The notes beneath the pieces are model-generated. The model searched no databases, had not been told where the DNA came from, and saw nothing but the letters and a program-made list of their open reading frames with translations. The position numbers and the translations under genes are program-made. Source: an uncultured Hyphomicrobiales bacterium (lineage in GTDB: Bacteria; Pseudomonadota; Alphaproteobacteria; Rhizobiales; Xanthobacteraceae). From it: a stretch of DNA of 64,000 nt. Below, in pieces: positions 23,437 to 32,992 of the stretch (positions within the stretch are counted from its first letter, which is position 1; the number at the start of each line of letters is the position of its first letter). The stretch spans positions 1-64,000 of the forward strand of contig CAIMEA010000031.1 in the NCBI GenBank assembly GCA_903839845.1, read 5' to 3'.

Positions 23437-24015
23437 ATGATCCGCACGCTCAGCCTCGCTCTTGCGCTCGCATTCTCGGTTTGCGCCGTAGCGCCCGCCT
23501 TCGCTCAGGCGCCCAAACTGCCAGTCGGCGTCGATCCGCAGAACACGATCGTCATCGACACCACCAAGGGCCGCATCATCATCAGGCTGCGCACCGATCT
23601 CGCGCCCAAGCACGCGGAGCGGCTGAAGCTTCTGGCGCGCGAGGGTTACTACAACAACGTGCCATTCCACCGCGTCATGGACGGCTTCATGGCGCAGACC
23701 GGCGACGGCGCCAATTTCAACGGCACTGGCAATTCGAAATATCCAAACCTCGCCGCCGAGTTCACGCCGACGCCCTTCGTGCGCGGCGTCGTCGGCATGG
23801 CGCGCGGCGGCAATCCGAATTCCGGCAATTCGCAGTTCTTCATTTGCTTCGCCGACGCCTCGTTCCTCAATGGCCAATATACCGTGATCGGCAACGTCGT
23901 TTCCGGCATGGATGTCGCCGACAAACTCAAGAAAGCACCAGCCGGTTCGCAGTCGGGCGCGGTCACCGATCCGGACAAGATGGTGAAGGTGCAAGTCGCC
24001 GCCGATATGAAATAA
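23437..24015 (+). CDS. peptidylprolyl isomerase, cyclophilin type, with signal peptide
   Basis: YYNNVPFHRVMDGFMAQTGDG...FVRGVVGMARGGNPNSGNSQFFICFADASFLNGQYTVIGNVVSGMD. Confidence 0.95.
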   Translation: MIRTLSLALALAFSVCAVAPAFAQAPKLPVGVDPQNTIVIDTTKGRIIIRLRTDLAPKHAERLKLLAREGYYNNVPFHRVMDGFMAQTGDGANFNGTGNSKYPNLAAEFTPTPFVRGVVGMARGGNPNSGNSQFFICFADASFLNGQYTVIGNVVSGMDVADKLKKAPAGSQSGAVTDPDKMVKVQVAADMK

Positions 24016-24042
24016 CCTAATCATTCACGAGAGAAAATGAAA

Positions 24043-24498
24043 ATGGCAAAACCTGAAGACACGCTGACGCTGGAAACCACCAAGGGCAACGTCGTGATCG
24101 CGATGCGCCCCGACCTTGCGCCCGGCCATGTCGCGCGCATCAAGGAACTAGTGAAGGCAGGCTTCTACGACGGCATCGTGTTTCACCGCGTCATCGACGG
24201 CTTCATGGCGCAGACCGGATGCCCGGACGGCACCGGCATGGGCGGTTCCGGCAAAAAGCTGAAGGCCGAGTTCAACAAGGAGCCGCATGTGCGCGGCACC
24301 GTGTCGATGGCGCGTGCGTCGAACCCGGACTCGGGCGACAGCCAGTTCTTCATCTGCTTCGATGACGCCACCTTCCTCGATAACCAGTACACCGCTTGGG
24401 GCAACGTTATCGAAGGCATGGAAAACGTCGACAAGATCAAGAAGGGCGAGCCGGTTAAGGACCCCGACAAGATCATCAAGGCGACTTTGGGGGCGTAG
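24043..24498 (+). CDS. peptidylprolyl isomerase, cyclophilin type, cytoplasmic
   Basis: LETTKGNVVIAMRPDLAPGHVARIKELVKAGFYDGIVFHRVIDGFMAQTGCPDGTGMGGSG. Confidence 0.95.
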   Translation: MAKPEDTLTLETTKGNVVIAMRPDLAPGHVARIKELVKAGFYDGIVFHRVIDGFMAQTGCPDGTGMGGSGKKLKAEFNKEPHVRGTVSMARASNPDSGDSQFFICFDDATFLDNQYTAWGNVIEGMENVDKIKKGEPVKDPDKIIKATLGA

Positions 24499-24500
24499 TT

Positions 24501-24652
24501 CCTTCTCCCCGCATAGGCGAGTGAACGCTTGCCGTTCGGCGAGCTACCCGGGGAGAAGGTGGCGAGCGTCAGCGAGCCGGATGAGGGGCTGACGTCGGGA
24601 GAGTATAATGGCTGCCCCTCACCCCGACCCTCTCCCCGCAAGCGGGGAGAGG
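24501..24652. repeat. mosaic palindromic intergenic repeat
   Basis: CCTTCTCCCC...GGGGAGAAGG inverted pair, then perfect CTCTCCCCGC-AA-GCGGGGAGAG (24630-24651). Confidence 0.75.
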
Positions 24653-24665
24653 AAGAAGAAAAACC

Positions 24666-25742
24666 ATGCGCACCGATCTCTTCGATTTTGATCTGCCACC
24701 CGACCGCATCGCCCTGCGGCCGGTGTCGCCGCGCGAAGCGGCTAAGCTTCTCGTCGTTAAACCGGGCGAGGGGCTGGAGGACCGCACTGTCGCCGATTTG
24801 CCGGACCTCTTTCAGCCCGGCGACTGCCTGGTGGTCAATGACAGCAAGGTCATCGCGGCGCGGCTGAAGGGCCGCCGGATCGGGCGGGGCGAGGTCGAGC
24901 CGTCGATCGAAGCGACCCTGCACAAGCGCCTCGATGGCTCGCATTGGCGCGCCTTCATCTTAGGGGCCAAGAAGGTCCAGGTCGGCGATACGCTTCGGTT
25001 CGGCTCCGAGGGGCGGGTCTGTTTCCTTGATCAACTTGATGCTCAGGTTTCACATAAGGATGAAGGTGGTGAGGTAACCCTTTCATTTTCCTTCACAGGT
25101 CCGGTTCTAGACCAGGCCATTGCCGAGCGCGGCGACATGCCTCTGCCGCCCTATATCGCCTCCAAAAGGCCGCCGGACGCGCAGGACAAGTCCGATTACC
25201 AGACCCTGTTTGCCCGCGAGGACGGCTCAGTCGCGGCCCCCACGGCCGGGCTGCACTTCACCTCGGAACTGCTAGCGCGGCTGGAAGCGTGTGGCGTCGC
25301 GGTCCACAAGGTCACGCTCCATGTCGGCGCCGGCACCTTCCTGCCGGTCAAATCGGACGACACCGAAGGCCACAAGATGCATGCCGAGTTCAGCGTGGTC
25401 ACCGCCGAAACCGCCGCGGCGCTCAATGCGGCCCGCGCCAAAGGCGGGCGCATCGTCGCGGTCGGCTCGACGGCGCTGCGAACGCTGGAAACGGCGGCGG
25501 GCGACGACGGGCAAATCCGGGAATTTGCCGGCGACACCGCGATCTTCATTACGCCCGGCTACCGTTTCAAGGCGGTCGACCTGATGCTGACCAATTTCCA
25601 TTTGCCGCGCTCAACATTGTTCATGCTGGTCTCCGCCTTCAGCGGGCTGGACACGATGCAGCGCGCCTATAAGCATGCGATCGGGAGCGGCTACCGCTTC
25701 TATTCTTATGGTGACGCGTGTCTGCTGCACCCAGAGGCCTGA
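24666..25742 (+). CDS. queA: tRNA preQ1(34) S-adenosylmethionine ribosyltransferase-isomerase
   Basis: [31 protein letters not shown]...[21 protein letters not shown]...[15 protein letters not shown]. Confidence 0.98.
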   Translation: MRTDLFDFDLPPDRIALRPVSPREAAKLLVVKPGEGLEDRTVADLPDLFQPGDCLVVNDSKVIAARLKGRRIGRGEVEPSIEATLHKRLDGSHWRAFILGAKKVQVGDTLRFGSEGRVCFLDQLDAQVSHKDEGGEVTLSFSFTGPVLDQAIAERGDMPLPPYIASKRPPDAQDKSDYQTLFAREDGSVAAPTAGLHFTSELLARLEACGVAVHKVTLHVGAGTFLPVKSDDTEGHKMHAEFSVVTAETAAALNAARAKGGRIVAVGSTALRTLETAAGDDGQIREFAGDTAIFITPGYRFKAVDLMLTNFHLPRSTLFMLVSAFSGLDTMQRAYKHAIGSGYRFYSYGDACLLHPEA

Positions 25743-26878
25743 TGTCCGAGGCATACTCCTTTTCGCTCCTGAAAACCGACGGCGCCGCGCGGCGCGGCGA
25801 AGTGACAACGCCGCACGGCAAAGTGCAGACGCCGGCCTTCATGCCGGTCGGCACGCAGGCGACGGTGAAGGGGCTCTATCCGGAAGCGGTGAAAGCAACC
25901 GGCGCGGAAATTCTGCTCGGTAATACCTATCATCTGATGCTGCGGCCGACGGCCGAGCGCGTCGCCGCGCTCGGCGGCCTGCATGTGTTCATGAACTGGC
26001 CGCACCCGATCCTCACCGATTCAGGCGGCTTCCAGGTGATGTCGCTGGCGACCTTACGCAAGATGAGCGAGCAGGGCGTCACTTTCAAATCGCATCTCGA
26101 CGGCTCGATGCACGAGCTGTCGCCCGAGCGCTCGATAGAAATTCAGGCGCTGCTCGGCACCGACATCACCATGCAGCTCGATGAATGCCTCAAGCTGCCG
26201 GCGGCGCGCGAGGAGATCGAGCGTGCCATGCAATTGTCGCTGCGTTGGGGCGAGCGGAGCAAGCGCGCTTTCGAATCCCGCGCGCGCGAAGGTTATGCGT
26301 TGTTCGGCATCGTGCAGGGCGGCGACGACATCGCGCTGCGCCAACAAAGCGCCAAGGCGCTCACCGACATTGGCTTCCACGGCTATGCCATTGGCGGGCT
26401 CGCCGTCGGTGAGCCGCAGGATGTGATGCTGAAAGTTGTCGAGGAAACGACGCCGTCGCTGCCGGCGGAGGCGCCGCGCTACCTGATGGGCGTCGGTACG
26501 CCGCACGACATGCTGGAAGCGGTGGCGCGCGGCGTCGACATGTTCGATTGCGTGATGCCGACGCGCAATGGCCGCCACGGCACGGCGTTCACGCGGTTCG
26601 GCTCGATAAATCTGGCCAATGCGCGCCACGCCGATGATCCGCGCCCCCTCGACGAGCAGAGCGTGCACCCCGACGCGCGGACCTATTCGCGCGCCTATCT
26701 GCACCATCTGACCAAGGCCAATGAGATCCTTGGCCAAGTGGTGCTGTCGACGATCAACATTGCCTATTACCAGCAATTGATGGCCGGGATGCGCGAGGCG
26801 ATCGCCGGCGGTCGCTTTGCCGATTTTCACGCCGTGACAATGGCGGGTTGGGCGGCCGGGGACATTCCGCCGCGCTAA
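25742..26878 (+). CDS. tgt: tRNA-guanine transglycosylase
   Basis: [16 protein letters not shown]...[43 protein letters not shown]. Start overlaps queA stop (TGATG). Confidence 0.98.
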   Translation: MSEAYSFSLLKTDGAARRGEVTTPHGKVQTPAFMPVGTQATVKGLYPEAVKATGAEILLGNTYHLMLRPTAERVAALGGLHVFMNWPHPILTDSGGFQVMSLATLRKMSEQGVTFKSHLDGSMHELSPERSIEIQALLGTDITMQLDECLKLPAAREEIERAMQLSLRWGERSKRAFESRAREGYALFGIVQGGDDIALRQQSAKALTDIGFHGYAIGGLAVGEPQDVMLKVVEETTPSLPAEAPRYLMGVGTPHDMLEAVARGVDMFDCVMPTRNGRHGTAFTRFGSINLANARHADDPRPLDEQSVHPDARTYSRAYLHHLTKANEILGQVVLSTINIAYYQQLMAGMREAIAGGRFADFHAVTMAGWAAGDIPPR

Positions 26879-26945
26879 CCGGTTGTCTGGCCGGACGCAG
26901 TCCGATATGCCGGGCCAACAAAAATGCCCAGACGAGGCCTCCCGT

Positions 26946-27806
26946 ATGACGATACACATTCCGGCGGATTTCCTGTCCAAACGGCGCAAGCCCACTTTCG
27001 AGCTGCCGCCGGGCGCGACGGACGCGCATTGTCATGTGTTCGGACCCGGCAAAGTGTTTCCTTATTCGCCGACTCGCAAATACACGCCGGAAGACGCGCC
27101 GAAGGAAATGCTGCGTGCGCTGCACGATTATCTCGGCATCAGTCGGGCGGTGATCGTGCAGGCGAGCTGTCACGGCCTCGACAATGCGGCGATGATGGAT
27201 TGCCTGAAATCTGATCCGACGCGCTATCGCGGTGTCGCCATCGTCAACGACACGTTCACCGATAAGGATTTCCAAAACCTGCATGACGGCGGCGTGCGCG
27301 GCGTGCGCTTCAATTTCGTCAAGCATCTCGGCGGCGCACCCGACATGGCAGTGTTCAACAAGGTCATAGACCGGGTAAAGGGACGCGGTTGGCATGTCGT
27401 GCTGCATCTCGATGCCAAGGACATTCCCGAGCTGTCGCCGATGATCCGGGCACTGCCGCTGACATTCGTTATCGACCATATGGGCCGCGTGCCGGCGAAA
27501 GACGGGATCGACCAGGCGCCTTTCAAGACGCTGCTCGAACTCGCTAAGCTGCCGAACTGCTGGATCAAGGTCTGCGGTTCCGAGCGCATCGACTTTCCGC
27601 CCTATGACAAGGCGGTTCCGATCGCGCGCAAGATTCTCGAGACCATTCCCGACCGCGTCCTGTGGGGAACCGACTTCCCGCATCCGAATTCGACGCATGA
27701 AGCGGACGAGGGCGAACTGGTCGACCTGGTTCCACACATAGCTGTCAGCGCCGATTTGCAGCGCAAGTTGCTGGTCGATAACCCGGCAAATCTGTATGAG
27801 TTTTGA
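26946..27806 (+). CDS. amidohydrolase family protein
   Basis: PPGATDAHCHVFGPGKVFPYSPTRKYTPEDAP...LTFVIDHMGRVPAKDGID...RVLWGTDFPHPN. Confidence 0.9.
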   Translation: MTIHIPADFLSKRRKPTFELPPGATDAHCHVFGPGKVFPYSPTRKYTPEDAPKEMLRALHDYLGISRAVIVQASCHGLDNAAMMDCLKSDPTRYRGVAIVNDTFTDKDFQNLHDGGVRGVRFNFVKHLGGAPDMAVFNKVIDRVKGRGWHVVLHLDAKDIPELSPMIRALPLTFVIDHMGRVPAKDGIDQAPFKTLLELAKLPNCWIKVCGSERIDFPPYDKAVPIARKILETIPDRVLWGTDFPHPNSTHEADEGELVDLVPHIAVSADLQRKLLVDNPANLYEF

Positions 27807-27840
27807 AAGATCCAAAGCGATTGATTAGGCGGGAAGAAAC

Positions 27841-29010
27841 ATGAGCCAGAAGAAACTCAAAATCGCCGTGGTCGGCGCCGGCATGGGCGGCCTCGCGGTC
27901 GCCGCGACCTTGCGCAAGGTCGGCATTGATGTCGAGGTGTTCGAACAGGCGAGCCGTTTCGGCCGCATCGGCGCCGGCATTCAAATGATGCCGAATTCGA
28001 TGAAGGTGCTGCGCGGCATCGGCGTCGAGGAACGGTTGCGGCAGGTCGCCTTCGCGCCGTTCTCGCATCTCAACCGCGATGGCTATACCGGCGAGTTGAT
28101 GCGTGAACTGCCGATGCCGGAAGCGCTCTATGGCGCGCCCTATCTGTGCATGCATCGCGCCGATCTGCATGACGCGCTCGCCTCCGCCGTGCCGTCCGAC
28201 ATCATTCATCTCAACAAGAAGCTGACGGGGCTCAACCAGGCCGGCGGCGTCGTCACGCTCAAATTCGCCGACGGCACTACGGCGACAGCCGATGCCGTTG
28301 TCGGCGCCGACGGCGTGCACTCGCTGGTGCGCGATATCGTGGTCGGGCCTGATGCGCCGGTGCACAAGGGGCGTATCGCCTATCGCGCCGTCTTTGAATC
28401 CAAACTGATGGGCGGCTTCGACATCGGCCCGTCGCGCACCAAATGGTGGGGCACCGACCGGCATATCGTCATCTACTACACGACGAAATCGAAGAGCGAA
28501 CTCTACTTCGTCACCAGCGTACCGGAAGAGGCCGGCTGGATGACCAAGGAGTCGTGGTCGGCCAAGGGCAATGTCGAGGAACTGCGGGCCGCGTATGGCG
28601 ATTTCCACCAGGACGTCCGCAACGTTCTCAATGCCTGTCCCGACTGCCACAAATGGGCGATCCTCGAGCGCGAGCCGCTGCCGAACTGGAGCAACGGCCG
28701 CGTCGTACTGCTCGGCGATTCAGCGCATCCGATGACGCCCTATATGGCGCAAGGCGCGGCGACCTCGATCGAGGACGCCGCCATTCTGGCGCGCTGTCTC
28801 GATGCCGTGCAGGGCGACGACGTCGAAGGCGCGTTCAAGCGCTACGAAGCACACCGCAAGCCGCGCACGTCGGTGGTGCAGGCGATCTCCAGCGCCAATA
28901 CCTGGATGAAGGGCGGCGAGTCCGACACCTCATGGCTTTACGGCTACGACGCCTGGAACGCCGATCTCGATCGGCCGGCGGCCAATCCAAACACCAGCAA
29001 GGCGGCGTAA
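27841..29010 (+). CDS. FAD-dependent aromatic monooxygenase, resembling 6-hydroxynicotinate 3-monooxygenase (NicC)-like enzymes
   Basis: VVGAGMGGLAVAATLRKVGIDVEVFEQA, DG motif, RVVLLGDSAHPMTPYMAQGAATSIEDAAILA, C-terminal DTSWLYGYDAWN. Confidence 0.85.
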   Translation: MSQKKLKIAVVGAGMGGLAVAATLRKVGIDVEVFEQASRFGRIGAGIQMMPNSMKVLRGIGVEERLRQVAFAPFSHLNRDGYTGELMRELPMPEALYGAPYLCMHRADLHDALASAVPSDIIHLNKKLTGLNQAGGVVTLKFADGTTATADAVVGADGVHSLVRDIVVGPDAPVHKGRIAYRAVFESKLMGGFDIGPSRTKWWGTDRHIVIYYTTKSKSELYFVTSVPEEAGWMTKESWSAKGNVEELRAAYGDFHQDVRNVLNACPDCHKWAILEREPLPNWSNGRVVLLGDSAHPMTPYMAQGAATSIEDAAILARCLDAVQGDDVEGAFKRYEAHRKPRTSVVQAISSANTWMKGGESDTSWLYGYDAWNADLDRPAANPNTSKAA

Positions 29011-29016
29011 AGCGCG

Positions 29017-30198
29017 CTACGGCCCGCCATAGAGCCAGGAAATGCCCTCGTAGGCCTGTTCCGCCGTGCGTCCACCGACCGCCATGTCGCGCAGTTCGGC
29101 GGTGACGCCGCGCGCATGGTAGAAATCACCATAGACGCGGGCCATGATCTGCACGCGCGCGGTCCGCAGATAACGCGCCTGCTCGTAGGCCTTGAACGCG
29201 GCCGGCAGATTATCCGGCTGTTCGGCGACCTTTTCCGCCAATATGACGGCGTCCTCGGTCGCCATGCAGGCGCCTTGCGCCAGGTATTGCAGCATCGGGT
29301 GCGCGGCATCGCCGAGCAAGGTGACGTTGCCTTTGCTCCAGTCCTTCACCGGCTCGCGGTCGCACAGCACCCACATCTTCCAGGTGTCGATCAATTCGAG
29401 AAGCCGCGTCACTTCCGGCCGCAGACCCTTGAAGTGGTCGAACAGCAGTTCCTTGCTGCCTTCGGCGTTCCAGCCTTCCTCGTAATGGTCGGAATGAAAC
29501 ACCGCGACCAGATTGAACAGTTCGCCGCGGCGCAGCGGGTAATGCACGAAATGGCATTTCGGCCCGGCCCACAACACGACATCGGGCCGCCACAAATCCT
29601 TCGGCACCTGCTCGCGCGTCAGCACGCCACGATAGGCGATGTGACCGGAAACGCGCGGTCTGCCGTCGCCGACGATACGCTCGCGAATCTTCGACCACAT
29701 GCCGTCGCAGGCGATCAGCGCGCGCCCGTCGACCTTGTCACCGCCTTCGAGCGTGATGGTCACGCCGTCGCCGCTGTCGACATAGGAATCGACACGGCGG
29801 CTGGTCTCCAGCGTGATCAGATTGTTTGTGCGGCAGGCTTTGAGGAAGCGACCGTGAATATCGGCGCGATGGATGACGGCATAGGGCTGGCCGCCGAAGC
29901 GTTTGGAGAATTCGGCACCGAGCGGAATATTGGTGATGAGGTCGCCGGTGATGGCGTTGCGCATTTCCTGCGACGGCGGAATGTGCGCGTCGGCGAGGAC
30001 TTCGTCCTTCAAGCCGATTTTTTCCAGCACGCGGAAAATATTGGGACCGAGCTGGATGCCGGCGCCGACCTCGCGAAATTCGTCGGCCTGCTCGAACACG
30101 CGCACCGCCAGCCCGTTGCGGGCAAGCGCGAACGCCGTGATCAGGCCGCCAATGCCGCCGCCGGAAATGAGAATGGGTTTGCCGTTCGCTGCCGCCAT
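29017..30198 (-). CDS. FAD-dependent aromatic monooxygenase, 3-hydroxybenzoate 6-monooxygenase-like
   Basis: PILISGGGIGGLITAFALARNGLAVRVFEQADEFREVGAGIQLGPN...VTLLGDAAHPMLQYLAQGACMATEDAVILAE. Confidence 0.85.
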   Translation of the reverse strand: MAAANGKPILISGGGIGGLITAFALARNGLAVRVFEQADEFREVGAGIQLGPNIFRVLEKIGLKDEVLADAHIPPSQEMRNAITGDLITNIPLGAEFSKRFGGQPYAVIHRADIHGRFLKACRTNNLITLETSRRVDSYVDSGDGVTITLEGGDKVDGRALIACDGMWSKIRERIVGDGRPRVSGHIAYRGVLTREQVPKDLWRPDVVLWAGPKCHFVHYPLRRGELFNLVAVFHSDHYEEGWNAEGSKELLFDHFKGLRPEVTRLLELIDTWKMWVLCDREPVKDWSKGNVTLLGDAAHPMLQYLAQGACMATEDAVILAEKVAEQPDNLPAAFKAYEQARYLRTARVQIMARVYGDFYHARGVTAELRDMAVGGRTAEQAYEGISWLYGGP

Positions 30199-30310
30199 GC
30201 CGTGCCTCGTCGCGTTTTCCAAAAAAGATTTCGCGCGCAACGATAATGCGCCCAAGCCCTGGACGCAAAGCGCGTCTGGCGTGCAGTCCGCGACAGCGGG
30301 TACCGGAATA

Positions 30311-30340
30311 AAAAAAGCCCGCCGGCTTAAGCCGGCGGGC
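30311..30340 (-). terminator. intrinsic terminator of the CHRD gene
   Basis: On the minus strand: GCCCGCCGGC-TTAA-GCCGGCGGGC-TTTTTT, perfect 10-bp stem plus T-tract. Confidence 0.92.
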
Positions 30341-30374
30341 CTGTCGCTAGAATTATAATTCGCCGCTGCGTGAC

Positions 30375-30818
30375 TTACTTCGTCACTTGGCCGCGGATTT
30401 CACCGGCTTTGTTGGCCTCGGTGTGGATATTGGCGTAGTACTTGCCGCCGAGAAGATCGGCCGCCTGGGCGTCGGTCAAGGTCGCTTCGCCCTCGAATGG
30501 CGTCTTAGCGGCGGCGCCGGCGAAGATCGGCACGGCAACGCCGGCGTTTTTGCCCGCCTCGGCCGGGCCGTGGAAATGCGCGGCGGTCGCAGGCCCGGTG
30601 AGGCCCGAATAGCTGCCTTTCCAGGTCAGCTTCTTGCTGGCGGTGTCGTAGGTCGCGGTCACCGAACCGCTGCCTTTGCTGTCGTTGGCGGGCACTTCCG
30701 ACGCCCCGTTGAGGGCGGCTTTCAGGTTGACGACTTCGGCCGAAGCCAGGCCGGCAAGCGCGATGGCGAGGGTGCAGGTGACGGCGGCCAGAGTGGACCG
30801 TAGGAAAATCGAGGTCAT
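30375..30818 (-). CDS. CHRD domain-containing secreted protein
   Basis: Signal peptide; LNGASEVPANDSKGSGSVTATYDTASKKLTWKGSYSGLTGPATAAHFHGPAEAGKNAGV...YYANIHTEANKAGEIRGQV. Confidence 0.93.
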   Translation of the reverse strand: MTSIFLRSTLAAVTCTLAIALAGLASAEVVNLKAALNGASEVPANDSKGSGSVTATYDTASKKLTWKGSYSGLTGPATAAHFHGPAEAGKNAGVAVPIFAGAAAKTPFEGEATLTDAQAADLLGGKYYANIHTEANKAGEIRGQVTK

Positions 30819-30942
30819 GTTGAGGCTCCTGGCATATTGTTGGCGGGCTTCTCGGAGAACAAACACCGCGTCAGGTGCTGTATTCCTGACCGAAACAGGC
30901 CTGCGCCAAATTAGCCCAGCGCCGCATTAACCTTGCGCCGAA

Positions 30943-31155
30943 CTAGATTTGCGCTGTTTCATCGAGCGCCAGCCCGATGGAAGTGGTCGCCGTCCCGCCG
31001 CAGCCGTCACAGATCCAATGATGGCGGATTTCGCCGCCTTCGACGAATTCCGACATGAATGGAGCAATCATCACCTCGCCGCAGGTCGGACACTGCAACT
31101 GTGCGGCAAAGGCGCGGAGAGAGGACAGTGTGGCCGGGGTGCAATGAAGCTGCAT
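30943..31155 (-). CDS. small zinc-ribbon-like hypothetical protein
   Basis: LQCPTCGEVM...HHWICDGCGG, two CxxC pairs; start site uncertain. Confidence 0.55.
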   Translation of the reverse strand: MQLHCTPATLSSLRAFAAQLQCPTCGEVMIAPFMSEFVEGGEIRHHWICDGCGGTATTSIGLALDETAQI

Positions 31156-31475
31156 GGTCAGGGCCTCCTCTGGTGATACGTCGTCCGTGGCTTGCGTCGT
31201 AAGGGTCAACCATGGCGGCGGCGAGACGCTTTGGTGAAACTGTCGTGGCCGGCGGGATAAAGTTTCGTGACAGGCGCCACAGGTGTTGCGGCCGCAGCGA
31301 TGGCGTCATATCGCCGTCGCCAGCCATTTTCGCGTCTTTGCTGCGCGGGACAATGGCCGGTTGGCCCGATGGTGAACAAGGTCTGGCCGGCTTCGTTAAA
31401 TCAATCGGCCATTTGCAAATCAAATATCGCAGTGCGGCCGAGATCATGATGCGGCGCACCAAAAATGGCGCGCGT

Positions 31476-31661
31476 TTAAGCCCGCGCTTTCGCGGCGACA
31501 TTGCCTTCGAGCCACTCCTGCTGCTCGGCGACCGCCAGAAGTCCGTCGCGCATGCGCATCAAGCGCTCGTATTCATCGCCGCTGGCCAAAGGATCCTTGG
31601 CGCGGGTTTCACATTGCGCCGCCCAGCGGCGCAATTCGGTGGCGGACAGATTGGTATTCAT
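31476..31661 (-). CDS. small hypothetical protein
   Basis: 61-aa ORF MNTNLSATELRRWAAQCETRAKDPLASGDEYERLMRMRDGLLAVAEQQEWLEG, protein-like composition. Confidence 0.5.
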   Translation of the reverse strand: MNTNLSATELRRWAAQCETRAKDPLASGDEYERLMRMRDGLLAVAEQQEWLEGNVAAKARA

Positions 31662-31754
31662 CGCGTGTGACTCCCGGCGTCACAATAAATGCCGGAAGTC
31701 TAGCGACGTTCCATCCGCGGCAGGTGGTGCCGCGGTGAGGCTTACGCAAAACCG

Positions 31755-32108
31755 TCAGTCTTCGATGTCTTCGAGCGGCGGCAATTGCCGGATCGGTCCG
31801 GTCGACAGACTGACCTTGCGGCGCTGCGTCAGATAGGTTTCGGCGACGGTTTCGGCGGTGCGGGATTTGACGAACAGGTCGGCGCCAAGATTGCCGCCAT
31901 ATTGCGCCAAATCGTATTCCTCGCAACTGGCCGCGATGGCCAGGCCAACCGACGCCAGATGGGCGCGGCGGAAGCAATAGACCGCCAGCATGGCGCGGGT
32001 TTGCGGCGGCACAGTATCGATCAGGGCGTCGAGCCCGTGCGGGCTGGCGCGGTAAAGCTGGCCAAGCACACTCTCGGGTACAGGACAGGTCTCTTCGTTC
32101 AATTGCAT
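31755..32108 (-). CDS. hypothetical protein
   Basis: MQLNEETCPVPESVLGQLYRASPHGLDALIDTVPPQTRAMLAVYCFRRAHL...; preceded by a purine-rich stretch. Confidence 0.65.
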   Translation of the reverse strand: MQLNEETCPVPESVLGQLYRASPHGLDALIDTVPPQTRAMLAVYCFRRAHLASVGLAIAASCEEYDLAQYGGNLGADLFVKSRTAETVAETYLTQRRKVSLSTGPIRQLPPLEDIED

Positions 32109-32232
32109 GTTGATCTCCGACCCCCCGGAGGGATGCTCCTTCATTGCCGGAAATTCATTAACAAATCGGAAACTATAAAAGCTTCGTAACCGGCGCGGGA
32201 CGGCTGCGATGGCGGTGCGATGGCACTTCCCG

Positions 32233-32691
32233 TCAATCGAGAACCACGGTGTCGTAAGTTCCCAGGGCCAGCGCCATGTCGATGGCGATGTACTGGTCGA
32301 GCGCCTTGATCAAATGCCCCTTGGTCTCGGCGGGGAAATTCGAGCGAATGATGACCTCGATGAAGGCGAGCTTAAGCCGCATGTAGCCGGCGATGTACCA
32401 CATTGGATCAAGCTCGATATCGCGATGACGTACGGCGATGCGGCGCACGTTGCGCAGATAATCCTCGCCGAACTGCGAATTGAACAATTCGATCCAGTGC
32501 TGCTTCTGCCGAGTCTTGAGCGATGTGATGGCCTTGACGGTGACGTGCGGGTTGATGTCGAATTCCTGCACGCGTGCGTAGAAGCGGTCGATGATGCCGT
32601 CGAGCTGCGGCGCGATCAGGTCCGATAGAATCTTTCCCGACCTTTTGGTGGCGGCGTCGATTTCGAGAAAACCCAGCAGTTTGTCGATCAT
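32233..32691 (-). CDS. stand-alone protoglobin / globin-sensor domain protein
   Basis: RNVRRIAVRHRDIELDPMWYIAGYMRLKLAFIEVI matches the H...I...P.WYI.GY pattern of globin-coupled sensors; ORF ends with the domain. Confidence 0.8.
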   Translation of the reverse strand: MIDKLLGFLEIDAATKRSGKILSDLIAPQLDGIIDRFYARVQEFDINPHVTVKAITSLKTRQKQHWIELFNSQFGEDYLRNVRRIAVRHRDIELDPMWYIAGYMRLKLAFIEVIIRSNFPAETKGHLIKALDQYIAIDMALALGTYDTVVLD

Positions 32692-32703
32692 GTTCGCTCC
32701 CTA

Positions 32704-32803
32704 GAGCCTGTCCGGCTTTGATCGACTCAAAGCCGGGGCTCTAGTCATTTGCTTTGTCGCGTTTTTTCACGCGAACCGGTGCCCACTTCGCTTGAAACGC
32801 TCC
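32704..32803. repeat. intergenic structured repeat, copy A
   Basis: GAGCCTGTCCGGCTTTGATCGACTCAAAGCCGGGGCTC...GTCGCGTTTTTTCACGCGAACCGGTGCCCACTTCGCTTGAAACGCTCC; near-identical to 61839-61939. Confidence 0.85.
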
Positions 32804-32992
32804 CGGGACAGACGACGTCCTGCGGAGGTATCCGATTCCCGCAGGCGCCGGAGTTAAACAAATGAGCAATTAGTTTGTGGTTTTTGCTGAAATGCCGGTG
32901 GGACGATTGGTTTAGCTCCGCGCGCGGCGTGGAACGGCCATGGCGCGCTAGACGATTCGGCGAAACGATTCAGGTAAACTTCCTTGGAGGGC

